Shown here: piece after piece, positions 52,201-60,317 of the stretch
Numbering within the stretch: the stretch's first letter is position 1
Layout of the letters: each line of letters starts with the position of its first letter
Source: Paenibacillus radicis (ex Gao et al. 2016)
GTDB lineage: Bacteria; Bacillota; Bacilli; Paenibacillales; Paenibacillaceae
Assembly (NCBI RefSeq): GCF_014641555.1
Contig: NZ_BMHY01000003.1
Location: 513,367 to 577,366 of the forward strand
Length of the DNA stretch: 64,000 nucleotides
Direction: 5' to 3'
The notes under the pieces: generated by a model
What the model was told of the DNA's origin: nothing
Seen by the model: the letters and a program-made list of their open reading frames with translations, nothing else
Database searches by the model: none
Made by a program: the position numbers and the translations under genes

Positions 52201-54278
52201 TGCAGCATAGGACGTTGATCTGGAATCACCAGTTCGAAGGCAGCTTGCTGAATACGGTCATGCTGAAACCGGTAACGGTTGTTCCCGGCTTCTACAACCT
52301 TTCGCAGCAAAGACTCGTTTACAGCAAGCTCCAACGCTTCATGCAAGGAGTCTTTGGAGAGCCCGGTTATCGGAATCAATGCCGCTTCATGGAAGCTGCT
52401 TCCCAAATAAGCAGCCCTGCTTAAAGCGAGCACCATAGCTTCTGGCAAGTGCTTCAACTTAACGGAGAGATAAGTGGCCATGTCATCGGATATATGCATC
52501 TCGTAAATACGCTGCATGTCCCATTGCCAGCTTCGACTCCCCGGGTGAAATGTCAGAAAGCCGCCACTGAACAAATCCTGAAGAAACTGCTTGATGAAAA
52601 AAGGACTTCCTGCCATTTTCTGCATGAGAATATCGGCGAGCTGCTGCACTGTACCCGGCTGTGCATGCATCGTATCCTGCAGCATGAGCAGCAGGTCAGG
52701 CATCTCTAGCGCCTCTAGTTCAATTCGCTTAATCGTAAGCGGCAAGCCCTGTAGTTGAGCTTCGAACCTTGCTGCCGGATGCTGGGGGCTTATTTCCGTA
52801 TCCCTCAGCGCCCCGATGACCAGCAGGTATTTGGAGTTACGCTGATCACTAAGCAATTGGGCAAGATAATGCAGCGATGCTTCATCTGCCCACTGGAGAT
52901 CGTCAAAGAACAAAACGAGCGGCCGCCCTCTCTGCGAGAACAACGATATAAACCGATTGAGCAGCAAATGAAATCGTTGCTGTGCTTCCGCTGGAGCAAG
53001 CGGCGGCACTTCCTGCTGCGGGCCGATCAAAAGCTCTAATCGGGGTACCCGCTCAACCAGCAGTTTCCCATAGCCTTCTAACGCATCCAATATGCGCAGC
53101 TTCCAAATTTCAGATTGCAGTTCATTTTCTGTCAGCAGCTGATCCGTCAGCTTGCCTATGGCCTCAACCCACATCTCATAAGGAGAAGCAACCTGGCCGG
53201 AGTTAAACTTGCTGTCAGCGAAAAAGCTGCCCTCCGGCAAGATTTGCTTTAACGTCTGCTGAACCAAAAAGGTTTTTCCGATCCCGCCATTACCGCCAAT
53301 CCGAACCATGGCGGTCGTCCCATCCGATGCAAGACGGAGCGCCTCATGCAGCATTTGCTGTTCCTCATCGCGCCCGTATAGACGCTCGCCAAACTTCCAT
53401 TGCTCAGGAATATCCTGACTCGCAAGGGGAAAAGATTTGATCTCGCCGTGCTCTCTCCATAAGCATAGGCACCGCTCCAAATCTGACTTGATGCCAAGAG
53501 CGCTGGCATATCGGGCTTCTGGCATTTTTTCCAAGCATTTTCCGATAATATCTGAGATGCCGACCGGAAGATCAAGGTTCCGGCTGCTAGCAGGCTCCGG
53601 CGTAAGCGCGATATGAGCATAGATCATATCCGCAGCCGTATCCCCAATAAAGGGCAAGCTGCCCGTAAACCATTCATATAAAATAACGCCGAAAGCGTAA
53701 TAATCGCTGCGATAGTCCGCCTCAATCCCTGTTCTGCCCGTCTGTTCCGGCGATAGATAAGCTAGCCGGGAATCGGCGTGGCTTGTTGGCGGATTGGCTG
53801 ATGAGTCTGCCCTCATCACCGAGCAATTTCTGAGCTCCAGCAGTTCAGCCAAACCTGTATCGGGATGAATGAGAATATGACCCGGGATCAGTCCGTAATG
53901 AATAATGCGCTCGCGGTGAACCCGAAAAAGACAATCGGCAAGCCCCACCGCCATTTCAAGCAGCAATAATAGCGTGACCTCTCTGCGATCCCTCAAGAAG
54001 CGATCGAGCGTAATGGCTCCGTTATCCCGGATAAGAAGTACCGGCCGTCCTTTGAAGATTTCAAATTGGAAAGGCTGAACCGTCCCGCTGCCGTTCAATC
54101 GCGTGAGCAGTTCGAACTCTTGGCGGAAGCTGTCGATTGCAGCCGTACCAGGATATTCATGGCTTGTTGTTTTGGCCAAGAGACGCAGGCCGTCCCGGAC
54201 CCGTGTAAGCCGATAGAGACTCACATCCTCATATTTCCCCATGGTTTCCTCGGTTTGATAACCCGGCAACTCGAACAT
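49230..54278 (-). CDS. Giant sensor: pseudokinase, AAA-type ATPase, TPR, GAF and histidine kinase
   Basis: 1682 residues. Order: a serine/threonine-kinase-like domain (1-270), a P-loop ATPase (Walker A GGNGGIGKT near 331; VLFFDDLQWADEASLHYLAQ), TPR-like helices (about 700-1250), a GAF domain (about 1285-1430) and a HisKA_3 kinase with H-box (NRIAQEIHDVVGHGLTSTIL, near 1494) and HATPase. In the kinase-like domain the catalytic HRD is HYG (IIHYGLIPGHIL) and no DFG is seen, so it looks dead, while YLSPEQTGRT is kept. It probably senses internal nucleotides or protein partners and drives the adjacent NarL-type regulator. One intact frame, no breaks. Confidence 0.88.
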   Translation of the reverse strand: MFELPGYQTEETMGKYEDVSLYRLTRVRDGLRLLAKTTSHEYPGTAAIDSFRQEFELLTRLNGSGTVQPFQFEIFKGRPVLLIRDNGAITLDRFLRDRREVTLLLLLEMAVGLADCLFRVHRERIIHYGLIPGHILIHPDTGLAELLELRNCSVMRADSSANPPTSHADSRLAYLSPEQTGRTGIEADYRSDYYAFGVILYEWFTGSLPFIGDTAADMIYAHIALTPEPASSRNLDLPVGISDIIGKCLEKMPEARYASALGIKSDLERCLCLWREHGEIKSFPLASQDIPEQWKFGERLYGRDEEQQMLHEALRLASDGTTAMVRIGGNGGIGKTFLVQQTLKQILPEGSFFADSKFNSGQVASPYEMWVEAIGKLTDQLLTENELQSEIWKLRILDALEGYGKLLVERVPRLELLIGPQQEVPPLAPAEAQQRFHLLLNRFISLFSQRGRPLVLFFDDLQWADEASLHYLAQLLSDQRNSKYLLVIGALRDTEISPQHPAARFEAQLQGLPLTIKRIELEALEMPDLLLMLQDTMHAQPGTVQQLADILMQKMAGSPFFIKQFLQDLFSGGFLTFHPGSRSWQWDMQRIYEMHISDDMATYLSVKLKHLPEAMVLALSRAAYLGSSFHEAALIPITGLSKDSLHEALELAVNESLLRKVVEAGNNRYRFQHDRIQQAAFELVIPDQRPMLHWQIGWFIADQGGEIYEAVNHLNQAWEHVGNENPGQRKQIAELNLRAGIKAKQANAYETARGYFRMATRLLDDNCWEDDYGLAFQSYKERSESEYLCGQYETAQQLFEMLLERSGTPLDKVFVYTMMLQLESNKDNYEGVLRLGEKALDQLGIPYQFQPSKLKLAMQLMRVRRKLQGRSPESLLRLPPMEDEALQAAMTVLVHVGNACFMFARNGWVSTSLTMIEMTLDYGIAPESSIACVGYAMLLCFQFQKHKAAYDWGMLALAISKPYPVLYTKTLSSFSLCFDSWRKYDPQFMDNFSAYAGKIGLESGDLWLSNQSVIVNCGLMLQYGYPLRDIYDKLVALFPDLEKHRGSLLWMQASVLARMSSALTDYSVPHDPFRGEDAFTEHGHQEQLIQITASIYHYITAYFFENYEEAERHLDVAEAIQRELKEENFNASMFMMFQSLTWSMLYDSVSKQRQRSYLSRMRKNLAQLKKYTFSCPENYRHKYLIVKAEIARIVQKDSLAEELYEEALDDARLHGHVHNGAIIAECYAKYGLNRGKHRLAQFYMAEAYEAYGQWGAEAKRSHMEEKYGYLLNLNLNSGMEQVDYLSVVMAAQALSSEMEMPSLLKTLLGIMLRNAGAEFGALIFENDSSWAVEACGTEEELIVQTIPLEDAVDILPLSVVGYTARTQEEVVLHNATEEGMFIRNHYVREKKLRSVLCLPIIHQNKLICLLYMENNLSPGVFTSERLSLLKLLCAQCAISIENARLYSGIQMLKLNLEEQVEERTRSLRQSMSETSAALAEMSVYAERNRIAQEIHDVVGHGLTSTILQIEAGKRLLHKEDKEGAVLRLQGAQDLIRHSLNEIRGSVHMLREGQDFNLVQAMDKLIRDTGVAVETEIVEVPAISLAHKKVFYHALQEGLTNGIRHGGSKAFRFTLQHDHAKLYFLLKDNGIGADHVVMGFGLQTMKERVEQLGGRLQIQSKPSEGCILTIELPYSSYKTGDKG

Positions 54279-54381
54279 TTGCGCTCTCCCCCAATTGGCT
54301 CGTGTCGATTCGATATGTATTCATTCATTATAAGCGATTGATGACAGGTCTGATGAAATAGATTCGACAAAAGCAATGAAA

Positions 54382-54414
54382 GAAGAGCTCTGCGGTTATC
54401 TCGCAGAGCTCTTC
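54382..54414 (-). terminator. Terminator of the S-layer gene
   Basis: GAAGAGCTCTGCG pairs with CGCAGAGCTCTTC around GTTATCT, with a TTTC tail on the minus strand. Confidence 0.8.
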
Positions 54415-54425
54415 ATCCTATTTAA

Positions 54426-56495
54426 TTATTTCAATGCCTCGAGCAAAGCTTTAATCTGCGGATCCAAGTCTAGAACTCTGAGCAAGATCGTAAGCGCTTC
54501 GGCTCTAGTGGAATTCACGTTCGGCTGGAACTTGCCATCGGAACGTCCTTGTACGATTCCTGCTGCTGCAGCTGCTTTAATCTGCGCTTCGTTCCAGGAA
54601 CCGTTCGTATCGGTAAATCCTTTGTCTTTACCGCCAGATGCTTTGTCCAAATCGACAATCCGGCTGATTATAGCGACAATCTCCGCACGGGTGATGGTCT
54701 GGTTTGGTTTAAAGCTTCCATCATTGTAGCCGGTAATGATACCGTTCGAAGCCAGCGCATCGATTGCGGCTTTCGCCCAGTGGCTGCCTGTATCGCTGAA
54801 TCCTGCAGCGTTACTAGCCGTTTGAAGATTGAATATCTGTGCCACAATCTTAGCAAACTCTGCACGAGTAATACTTGCATCCGGACGGAAGCTGCCATCT
54901 TCGTAGCCTGCTACAAAGCCAAGCTTCGTGAAGAGAATAATTGCATCCTTACTCCAATGGTTTGCAATGTCCGATAATGGAGCAGGAGCTGAACCGGAAT
55001 TAGCTTCCTTTACCTTTTTGTTCAAGTCCTCTTTCCATTGGTCATATTGAATACTGCCTTTAAATACCGAACCTTCTGTCCCGGGCTGTGGGGTTGGCGT
55101 TGGTTTAGGCGTTGGGGATGGTGTTGCGACTGGACCGCCGCCGTTGCCGCCATTACCTCCGTTACCGCCATTGCCGCCGCCCGTAGTCGATTCAGCGAGG
55201 CGTGTAATATGAAACTCATACGTCTGTACGTGACCATTCTGTGCGATAACATCCAGACTGATTAAGTTGGAGCCCACTTTCAAGCTAATTGGATTGTCCA
55301 CGGGTTCTCCATCCAGCTTTAATACAGCAGTTGCCTTGCTATCGGTCGGCGTGTAAGTTGCTGATGTAACCGTTACAGAATGAGGGACTGTCGCGTTATA
55401 AATATAAACGCTTTCGCTCACTGGACGATCCAGTGTAATGTTGCTCAATTGGATAAAGCCCAGTCCGGAAGAATACACAACCGTAAAGCTTGAAACCGAA
55501 GATTGGGAATATCTCTCGTTGTCTGAATCAACAGCAAATACTACCCAGTAATAAGTGCCTTCCGGCAAATCGTCCAATGAATAAGAAGTAGCCGAGCCTG
55601 CCTCTATAACCGCTGGATCATGGAATGACGGATCATTGTCGATTAGAACAACATATTCCGTTGCGTCTGGCACGCTGCTCCAGCTTAATGTCAAAGAGTC
55701 GTTAACCAAAGCCCCTTTAGCAGGAAGCAGTTGTTCAGGCGGATTTGCCAACAGACGATCTGCTGTCAGAGCAAACGACTCATAATTAGCGTTAGCATTG
55801 ATGGTGTAGAGAGCAGAGTCTTCGCTGTTTGGCGTAAAGCGAATGGCTTGTCCCTCTGCAACGGTATTTGCTTGGTCTATCGAATAGTTCGTATAGGCCT
55901 CTCCATCTTGCAGTCCAATCAGCAAATTATAATTATTTGCGCTTAGACTGAACAGCGGATATTCACCGTTATCGTTTTCATCTTCTTCTAAATCAAGCTG
56001 AGGGTATTGGAACTGCACCTCACCGGTTGATTCGTACAAGATCACTTGAATCGTTGCATAGCTGTTGTCATTATCAATGGGATTCACATTCGTCCATTGC
56101 ACGACAAATTTACGATTAGGCGCCTCTCCGATTGTGGCGTATAGAACCGTTGCGTTATCCACAACCAAATCTGTAAAGTATGGCGCGATATAGTTGTTAG
56201 GTCTTTCAATCGGAAGCGGTCCTTCATACCGATAGGCATCTACAGGATCATGGAACATCAGATAGCCGTTCGTCGTCACATAGGCTTCGTCATACTCACT
56301 TCCAAAAAAGCTAAAATCAAAGCCGATCGGCAGCGCCTCAGAAACCGCATCGTCAGTGTCATCAAAATCTACTACTTGCCCCTCATATAACCGATCTGTC
56401 ATATTGCTTGCCGCATGAGCCATTGGCTGAACAAGCGAGAAAACGATAACCAGCGATAATAATAAGGATAATGATAGTTTATTGCCTTTTCTCAT
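54426..56495 (-). CDS. S-layer-homology surface protein
   Basis: About 689 residues: signal peptide (LSLSLLLSLVIVFSLVQPMA), an N-terminal beta domain (AEQ-like; GFDFSFFGSEYDEAYVTTNG), an Fn3-like domain (LTLSWSSVPDATEYVVLIDN), a cadherin-like sandwich (VTSATYTPTDSKATAVLKLD), a Gly-Asn-Gly and Pro-Thr linker and three C-terminal SLH domains (HWSKDAIILFTKLGFVAGYE; HWAKAAIDALASNGIITGYN; SWNEAQIKAAAAAGIVQGRS). SLH domains hold it to pyruvylated cell-wall polymer. ATG at 56495 follows GGAGGT. Confidence 0.9.
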   Translation of the reverse strand: MRKGNKLSLSLLLSLVIVFSLVQPMAHAASNMTDRLYEGQVVDFDDTDDAVSEALPIGFDFSFFGSEYDEAYVTTNGYLMFHDPVDAYRYEGPLPIERPNNYIAPYFTDLVVDNATVLYATIGEAPNRKFVVQWTNVNPIDNDNSYATIQVILYESTGEVQFQYPQLDLEEDENDNGEYPLFSLSANNYNLLIGLQDGEAYTNYSIDQANTVAEGQAIRFTPNSEDSALYTINANANYESFALTADRLLANPPEQLLPAKGALVNDSLTLSWSSVPDATEYVVLIDNDPSFHDPAVIEAGSATSYSLDDLPEGTYYWVVFAVDSDNERYSQSSVSSFTVVYSSGLGFIQLSNITLDRPVSESVYIYNATVPHSVTVTSATYTPTDSKATAVLKLDGEPVDNPISLKVGSNLISLDVIAQNGHVQTYEFHITRLAESTTGGGNGGNGGNGGNGGGPVATPSPTPKPTPTPQPGTEGSVFKGSIQYDQWKEDLNKKVKEANSGSAPAPLSDIANHWSKDAIILFTKLGFVAGYEDGSFRPDASITRAEFAKIVAQIFNLQTASNAAGFSDTGSHWAKAAIDALASNGIITGYNDGSFKPNQTITRAEIVAIISRIVDLDKASGGKDKGFTDTNGSWNEAQIKAAAAAGIVQGRSDGKFQPNVNSTRAEALTILLRVLDLDPQIKALLEALK

Positions 56496-57072
56496 TACAC
56501 TACCTCCAAAAGAATGATATGACCATCTACATAAGTATATAGCCCTATTTCTTCCAGCCCTAGTGACTGCTGTCATCAATATTGTCACATGACAAAATAA
56601 CAAGCAGACGTCATTGGAGGGAAAAATGACCATCTGCTTCCCATAATGAAGCTGGAGAACGCAAAAAAGGCTGCAGATGAACATAGCTCATCTGCAGCCT
56701 CATATCTCTTTAGCATGAACGGGTATCATTATCCTATTCATACAGCCTGCTTCTTCATTATGGCAGCGGAGATCGCGGTGTATGATTAAACTGTTGTTCT
56801 TTATCATAAGAGGCAATACTACATAGCAAATCAAGCATTATGAATGCTTCATCCGCCTTTCATTGGACCTCTTATATTCAGTTATTAGATCAACTGATTA
56901 AGAACAACGAGAATCATTACACCATTCACTCCCAGCGCACTAATTTTCCCTATATTACCATTCGTGCAGTTTATTTTCAACCGATAAACAACTTTATCAT
57001 CCCTTAACAAATCCAAGCTATACTCGAATTGTACAGCAGCACACACAACAACGACGAAAGGAATTGCATATT
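56496..57072. other. Divergent intergenic region with an orphan terminator
   Basis: 577 bp between the divergent S-layer and HD-domain genes. It holds a perfect terminator at 56669-56699 facing the S-layer gene. Upstream of it on the minus strand a 35-codon frame (56700-56807) ends exactly at the hairpin but has no ribosome site. The rest is AT-rich with no other feature I can support. Confidence 0.5.
56669..56699 (-). terminator. Orphan terminator upstream of the S-layer gene
   Basis: Perfect 12-bp stem GGCTGCAGATGA / TCATCTGCAGCC with a 7-nt loop, followed by TTTTTTGC on the minus strand. It lies about 175 nt before the S-layer start codon on the same strand, where it could end a small transcript or attenuate the leader. 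Confidence 0.75.
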
Positions 57073-57702
57073 ATGGGAATTCACACGTACTTTCAATCCT
57101 TGAACGATCTTGAACGTATTATCCGCTGTCCGGGAAAATTCAAATTTGAAGAGCATAGTGTATCCGCTCACTCCTGGAAGGTTGTCCAGTATGCCAAAAC
57201 ATTGGCGGATATCGAGGAAAGCAATGGCGTCGTCATCGACTGGAAAAAGCTCTACGAGATTACCAGCAGCCATGATTATGGTGAAATATTTATAGGCGAT
57301 ATTAAAACGCCCGTTAAACATTATTCCATGGAATTGCGCGGCATGCTCCAGCAAGTCGAGGAAGGCATGATTGCGATGTTTATAGAAGAGAATATCCCGG
57401 AGGAATTCAAGCCTATCTTCCGCAGACAGCTGCGTGAAGGCAAAGATGATTCTGTCGAAGGGTTAATTCTTGAAGTAGCTGATAAGCTGGATCAAGTGTA
57501 TGAGGCGCTTACGGAATTGCAAAGAGGCAACACGGAGAAGGAATTCGTTGTTATGTACCGTGAGGCGCTTATAAAGATTAAGAAAATCAAGCTTCACTGC
57601 GTCGATTATTTTTTAACGCATATTTTGCCTGACATCGTGAAAGAAAGCCCGAACTGCCCCGTTGATATTCAGAAAATAACGAGAGAAGCTTTGGAGCTGT
57701 AA
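57073..57702 (+). CDS. HD-domain phosphohydrolase (YfbR-like)
   Basis: 209 residues with the HD metal motif spread as in YfbR-like 5'-deoxynucleotidases: EEHSVSAHSWKVVQYA, SSHDYGEIFIGD and the distal Asp in LEVADKLDQVYEAL. Such enzymes remove phosphate from deoxynucleoside monophosphates. ATG at 57073 follows GAAAGGAA; an upstream TTG overlaps this site. Confidence 0.8.
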   Translation: MGIHTYFQSLNDLERIIRCPGKFKFEEHSVSAHSWKVVQYAKTLADIEESNGVVIDWKKLYEITSSHDYGEIFIGDIKTPVKHYSMELRGMLQQVEEGMIAMFIEENIPEEFKPIFRRQLREGKDDSVEGLILEVADKLDQVYEALTELQRGNTEKEFVVMYREALIKIKKIKLHCVDYFLTHILPDIVKESPNCPVDIQKITREALEL

Positions 57703-57714
57703 TATTGTACCCTC

Positions 57715-57900
57715 GCTGACTTAACCAGCCTTCCTGACTTCCCGCCGAGTTTCCCATTTCTTCCATTTCCCCTAATGTTCAAGCTTTCCGAACATTCTCA
57801 ACTTCCCCCCGCTCTCCAACCTTCTCTATCTCTCCCGTTCTATCTATCTCACCTTCCCTCTGCCACCCTTCTTTCCTCATGTCTTTTCTCCGCCTTCGTA
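57715..57900. other. Polypyrimidine tract
   Basis: About 185 bp of strongly C+T-rich plus strand (repeats of TTCC, TCTC, CCTTC) with few purines. A small hairpin AATGTTC-N9-GAACATT sits near 57773-57795. The minus-strand ORF through it is an artefact of the composition. Confidence 0.7.
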
Positions 57901-57947
57901 TGCTATTCTTTATTGAAGACAAAATAAGAAATACAAAGGAGCGTCCT

Positions 57948-58355
57948 ATGTCGGCAGAACAAGGTACGAAACAACATCCATGGCAATTAAAAACGCCTCC
58001 TGGAACCTCTGCATACGAAATGTATAAGGATGAGAAGGATGGAAAAGAAATTATCGTGTGCACGGTAGGCAAAACCGTTCTTCATTATGACTATCGCTGT
58101 ATTGCCGATTTGCACGACATGCTCAAGCAGCATGGAGACTGGATTGAGCTGGGGAGCGCCGACGAGCAGAAGCCAGCCAAAGAAGGTACGGTCGAAGCTT
58201 GGGCCCGTTCCTCCGAGAATCCGATTGCAGGCTGGTATGGTCTGAAAAAAGGATTCCGCGGCCGGTTCGGCATGTATGTCCCTCCGCTTATGGAAGCTTT
58301 AGGACTCGCAGAGGTTGAGCATAACCCCCGCAACAACCGGATGCGGGCATTGTAA
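57948..58355 (+). CDS. Conserved hypothetical protein
   Basis: 135 residues without signal or membrane segments. Features: HPWQLKTPPGTSAYEMYKDE, LHYDYRCIADLHDMLKQHGD, and a Gly-rich basic stretch WYGLKKGFRGRFGMYVPPLM. I do not recognise the family with confidence; similar proteins occur in Paenibacillus. AAAGGAG 7 nt before the ATG supports the start; a longer frame would begin in the polypyrimidine tract. Confidence 0.65.
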   Translation: MSAEQGTKQHPWQLKTPPGTSAYEMYKDEKDGKEIIVCTVGKTVLHYDYRCIADLHDMLKQHGDWIELGSADEQKPAKEGTVEAWARSSENPIAGWYGLKKGFRGRFGMYVPPLMEALGLAEVEHNPRNNRMRAL

Positions 58356-58392
58356 GTTAGATATCCCGCTTGTCTAGCCATCATCAATAAAG

Positions 58393-58422
58393 AGAACCTC
58401 AACCTCGTAAGGTTGGGGTTTT
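58393..58422 (+). terminator. Terminator after the hypothetical protein gene
   Basis: AACCTCAACCT pairs with AGGTTGGGGTT around CGTA, followed by TTTTTGC on the plus strand. Confidence 0.85.
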
Positions 58423-58516
58423 TGCTATTCCAGCTCATTCACCCTATCGCTATACTGAAATTAGAAAATTCTACATATAATGGGCTGATATATTCACCAA
58501 GATAGGGAGGTACACC

Positions 58517-58738
58517 ATGGATGTTGAAAAAATCAGAGTCAACCTGGAATGTCCGGATTGCCCCGGGAGTGAGATCAAGATCGCACACAGCCTGCAAGAG
58601 GGCGGTATCTATACGCAGCGTATCGCGTTAAAGGGAAAGCTGATCACCTCTCATTTTCAAAGTGAGCGTATTCTTTTTATTTGCAGCCGCTGCGGCTGGA
58701 TTTTACGGGAGTATGCCGAAAAACCGGAGAAGTTATAG
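58517..58738 (+). CDS. Small zinc-ribbon-like protein
   Basis: 73 residues with CPDC near the start and CSRC near the end, the spacing of a zinc ribbon. ATAGGGAGGT precedes the ATG. The function is unknown. Confidence 0.7.
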   Translation: MDVEKIRVNLECPDCPGSEIKIAHSLQEGGIYTQRIALKGKLITSHFQSERILFICSRCGWILREYAEKPEKL

Positions 58739-58759
58739 GGTATAGTGTGCAACAAAAAC

Positions 58760-58792
58760 GAAAAACCTTTGTGCAGAGCCCAAAGGTTTTTC
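58760..58792. terminator. Bidirectional terminator
   Basis: GAAAAACCTTTG pairs with CAAAGGTTTTTC. It lies between the convergent zinc-ribbon and exporter genes and has T-rich tails on both strands. Confidence 0.88.
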
Positions 58793-58826
58793 GCCGTGTT
58801 ACCTCTTGATCATTCAAAGCTTCTGC

Positions 58827-60317
58827 CTAACCGCCTTGCGGCACCCTAGCTCGGCCCAGCATCAGAATAAAGACGACAGCCAAGAGCGGCAACGCGATGC
58901 TCCATTGGAACAGAAAGGCGATCGAATCCGCTAAGCCCACAATCATATTCTGAAGCACGTCTTGCGGGAACATCTGACGGACAGCAGGATTCAGCAGCGC
59001 TTGGGGGTCGCCGAATTTCTCGGCCATCGAAGGGTCGGGAAGCACGGCCGTAATGTTTGTCTTCAACCGACTGGTTTGGATGACACCAAATATTGTAATG
59101 CCAAGCGCGGAACCGATGGTCCGGAAAAATACGACCATTGAGGTTGCAGCGCCTTTATATTCCGGACTGATACCGTGCAGCGTCGCAATATTGAAGATGA
59201 CGAACGAAACACCGATTCCGAGGCCTACAAAAATCATGTACAGCGTAACGACCCAGCGATGCGTCTCGGCATCAATCGTGCCTAAGAGGAATAGCGCAAT
59301 AATGAGAATCGCTGCGGACACCAGCATAATGCTGCGGAACATAAATTTAGTGGCAAAACGGCCTCCAAGCACAGAGCTTGCCACGACCCCCAGCATCATC
59401 GGCGTCAACGTTTGTCCTGCAGAACTAGCCGAGCCGCCATATACGCCCTGTACGAAAATAGGAATATAGGTCGCGCCTGAAATCAAAATCGCGCCATACA
59501 GAAAGCTGCAGACTTGGCTGGCGGTGAACACTTTATTTTTAAACAAATGCAGCGATATGATCGGATTCGACACCCTGCTCTCCACAAGCAAGAAGATTAC
59601 GAGCAGAACGACAAATGCGACAAACAATCCGATAATCTGCACGGAATTCCATGCGTACGTTTTCCCGCCAAGCTCCAGTGCGAACATCAAACTCAGAATC
59701 GTAGCTGCGAGCAGTAAAACGCCACCCCAGTCGATCACCTGCTTCTTCGTCTCGCCAGCCTCTTTATAGAACAGGACGATAAACAAAATAGCCAGTATAC
59801 CGAACGGAATGTTAATATAAAACACCCAGCGCCAATGCCAGTAATCGGTGAAAAACGCCCCGGCAAGCGGTCCGAATACACTCGACAGGCCAAATACGGC
59901 ACCGAACAGTCCGTTCATTCTGCCCCGCTTCTCAATCGGGAAAATGTCAAAAATAACAGCGAAGCAGAGCGGCATAATAGCTCCCCCGCCAATACCTTGC
60001 AGCGCCCGGAATAGGATAAGCTCCGTCATGCCGTTCGCTATCCCGCATAGGACAGAACCAAGCAAAAATATGCCAAGCCCTAACAGGAAAAACCGTTTGC
60101 GGCCGTACATATCTGACAGCTTTCCGAAAATCGGAGTGGTTACGACGCTTGCAATCATATAGGCAGAAAACACCCATACCAACTGCTCGTAGCCGCCAAA
60201 CTCCCCTACTATAGTAGGCATGGCCGTAGATACGATGGTCTGGTCCAGTGCGGCCATAAACAAGCCAAGCAGCAGGCCAGCTACGGTCCAAGTCGTATTG
60301 GTTCTCGCTCTATCCAT
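58827..60317 (-). CDS. DHA2-family (EmrB/QacA) MFS drug exporter
   Basis: 496 residues, 14 predicted membrane helices. Motif D1 (LLLGLFMAALDQTIVSTAMP), motif A (GKLSDMYGRKRFFLLG) and motif C (GPLAGAFFTDYWHWRWVFYI) mark the proton-driven multidrug family. It is transcribed alone, away from the glycine-zipper gene. Confidence 0.92.
   Translation of the reverse strand: MDRARTNTTWTVAGLLLGLFMAALDQTIVSTAMPTIVGEFGGYEQLVWVFSAYMIASVVTTPIFGKLSDMYGRKRFFLLGLGIFLLGSVLCGIANGMTELILFRALQGIGGGAIMPLCFAVIFDIFPIEKRGRMNGLFGAVFGLSSVFGPLAGAFFTDYWHWRWVFYINIPFGILAILFIVLFYKEAGETKKQVIDWGGVLLLAATILSLMFALELGGKTYAWNSVQIIGLFVAFVVLLVIFLLVESRVSNPIISLHLFKNKVFTASQVCSFLYGAILISGATYIPIFVQGVYGGSASSAGQTLTPMMLGVVASSVLGGRFATKFMFRSIMLVSAAILIIALFLLGTIDAETHRWVVTLYMIFVGLGIGVSFVIFNIATLHGISPEYKGAATSMVVFFRTIGSALGITIFGVIQTSRLKTNITAVLPDPSMAEKFGDPQALLNPAVRQMFPQDVLQNMIVGLADSIAFLFQWSIALPLLAVVFILMLGRARVPQGG

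Noticed and set aside
49230..54278. Two fused genes or frameshift in the giant sensor
   Set aside because: The frame is continuous with a known domain order for this sensor type and a proper ribosome site at its start.
56700..56807. 35-codon minus-strand gene before the S-layer gene
   Set aside because: No ribosome site and no recognised family; kept only as part of the orphan terminator finding.
57779..58072. Minus-strand ORF in the polypyrimidine tract
   Set aside because: Composition artefact (Glu/Arg/Gly-rich) and overlaps the supported hypothetical gene on the other strand.
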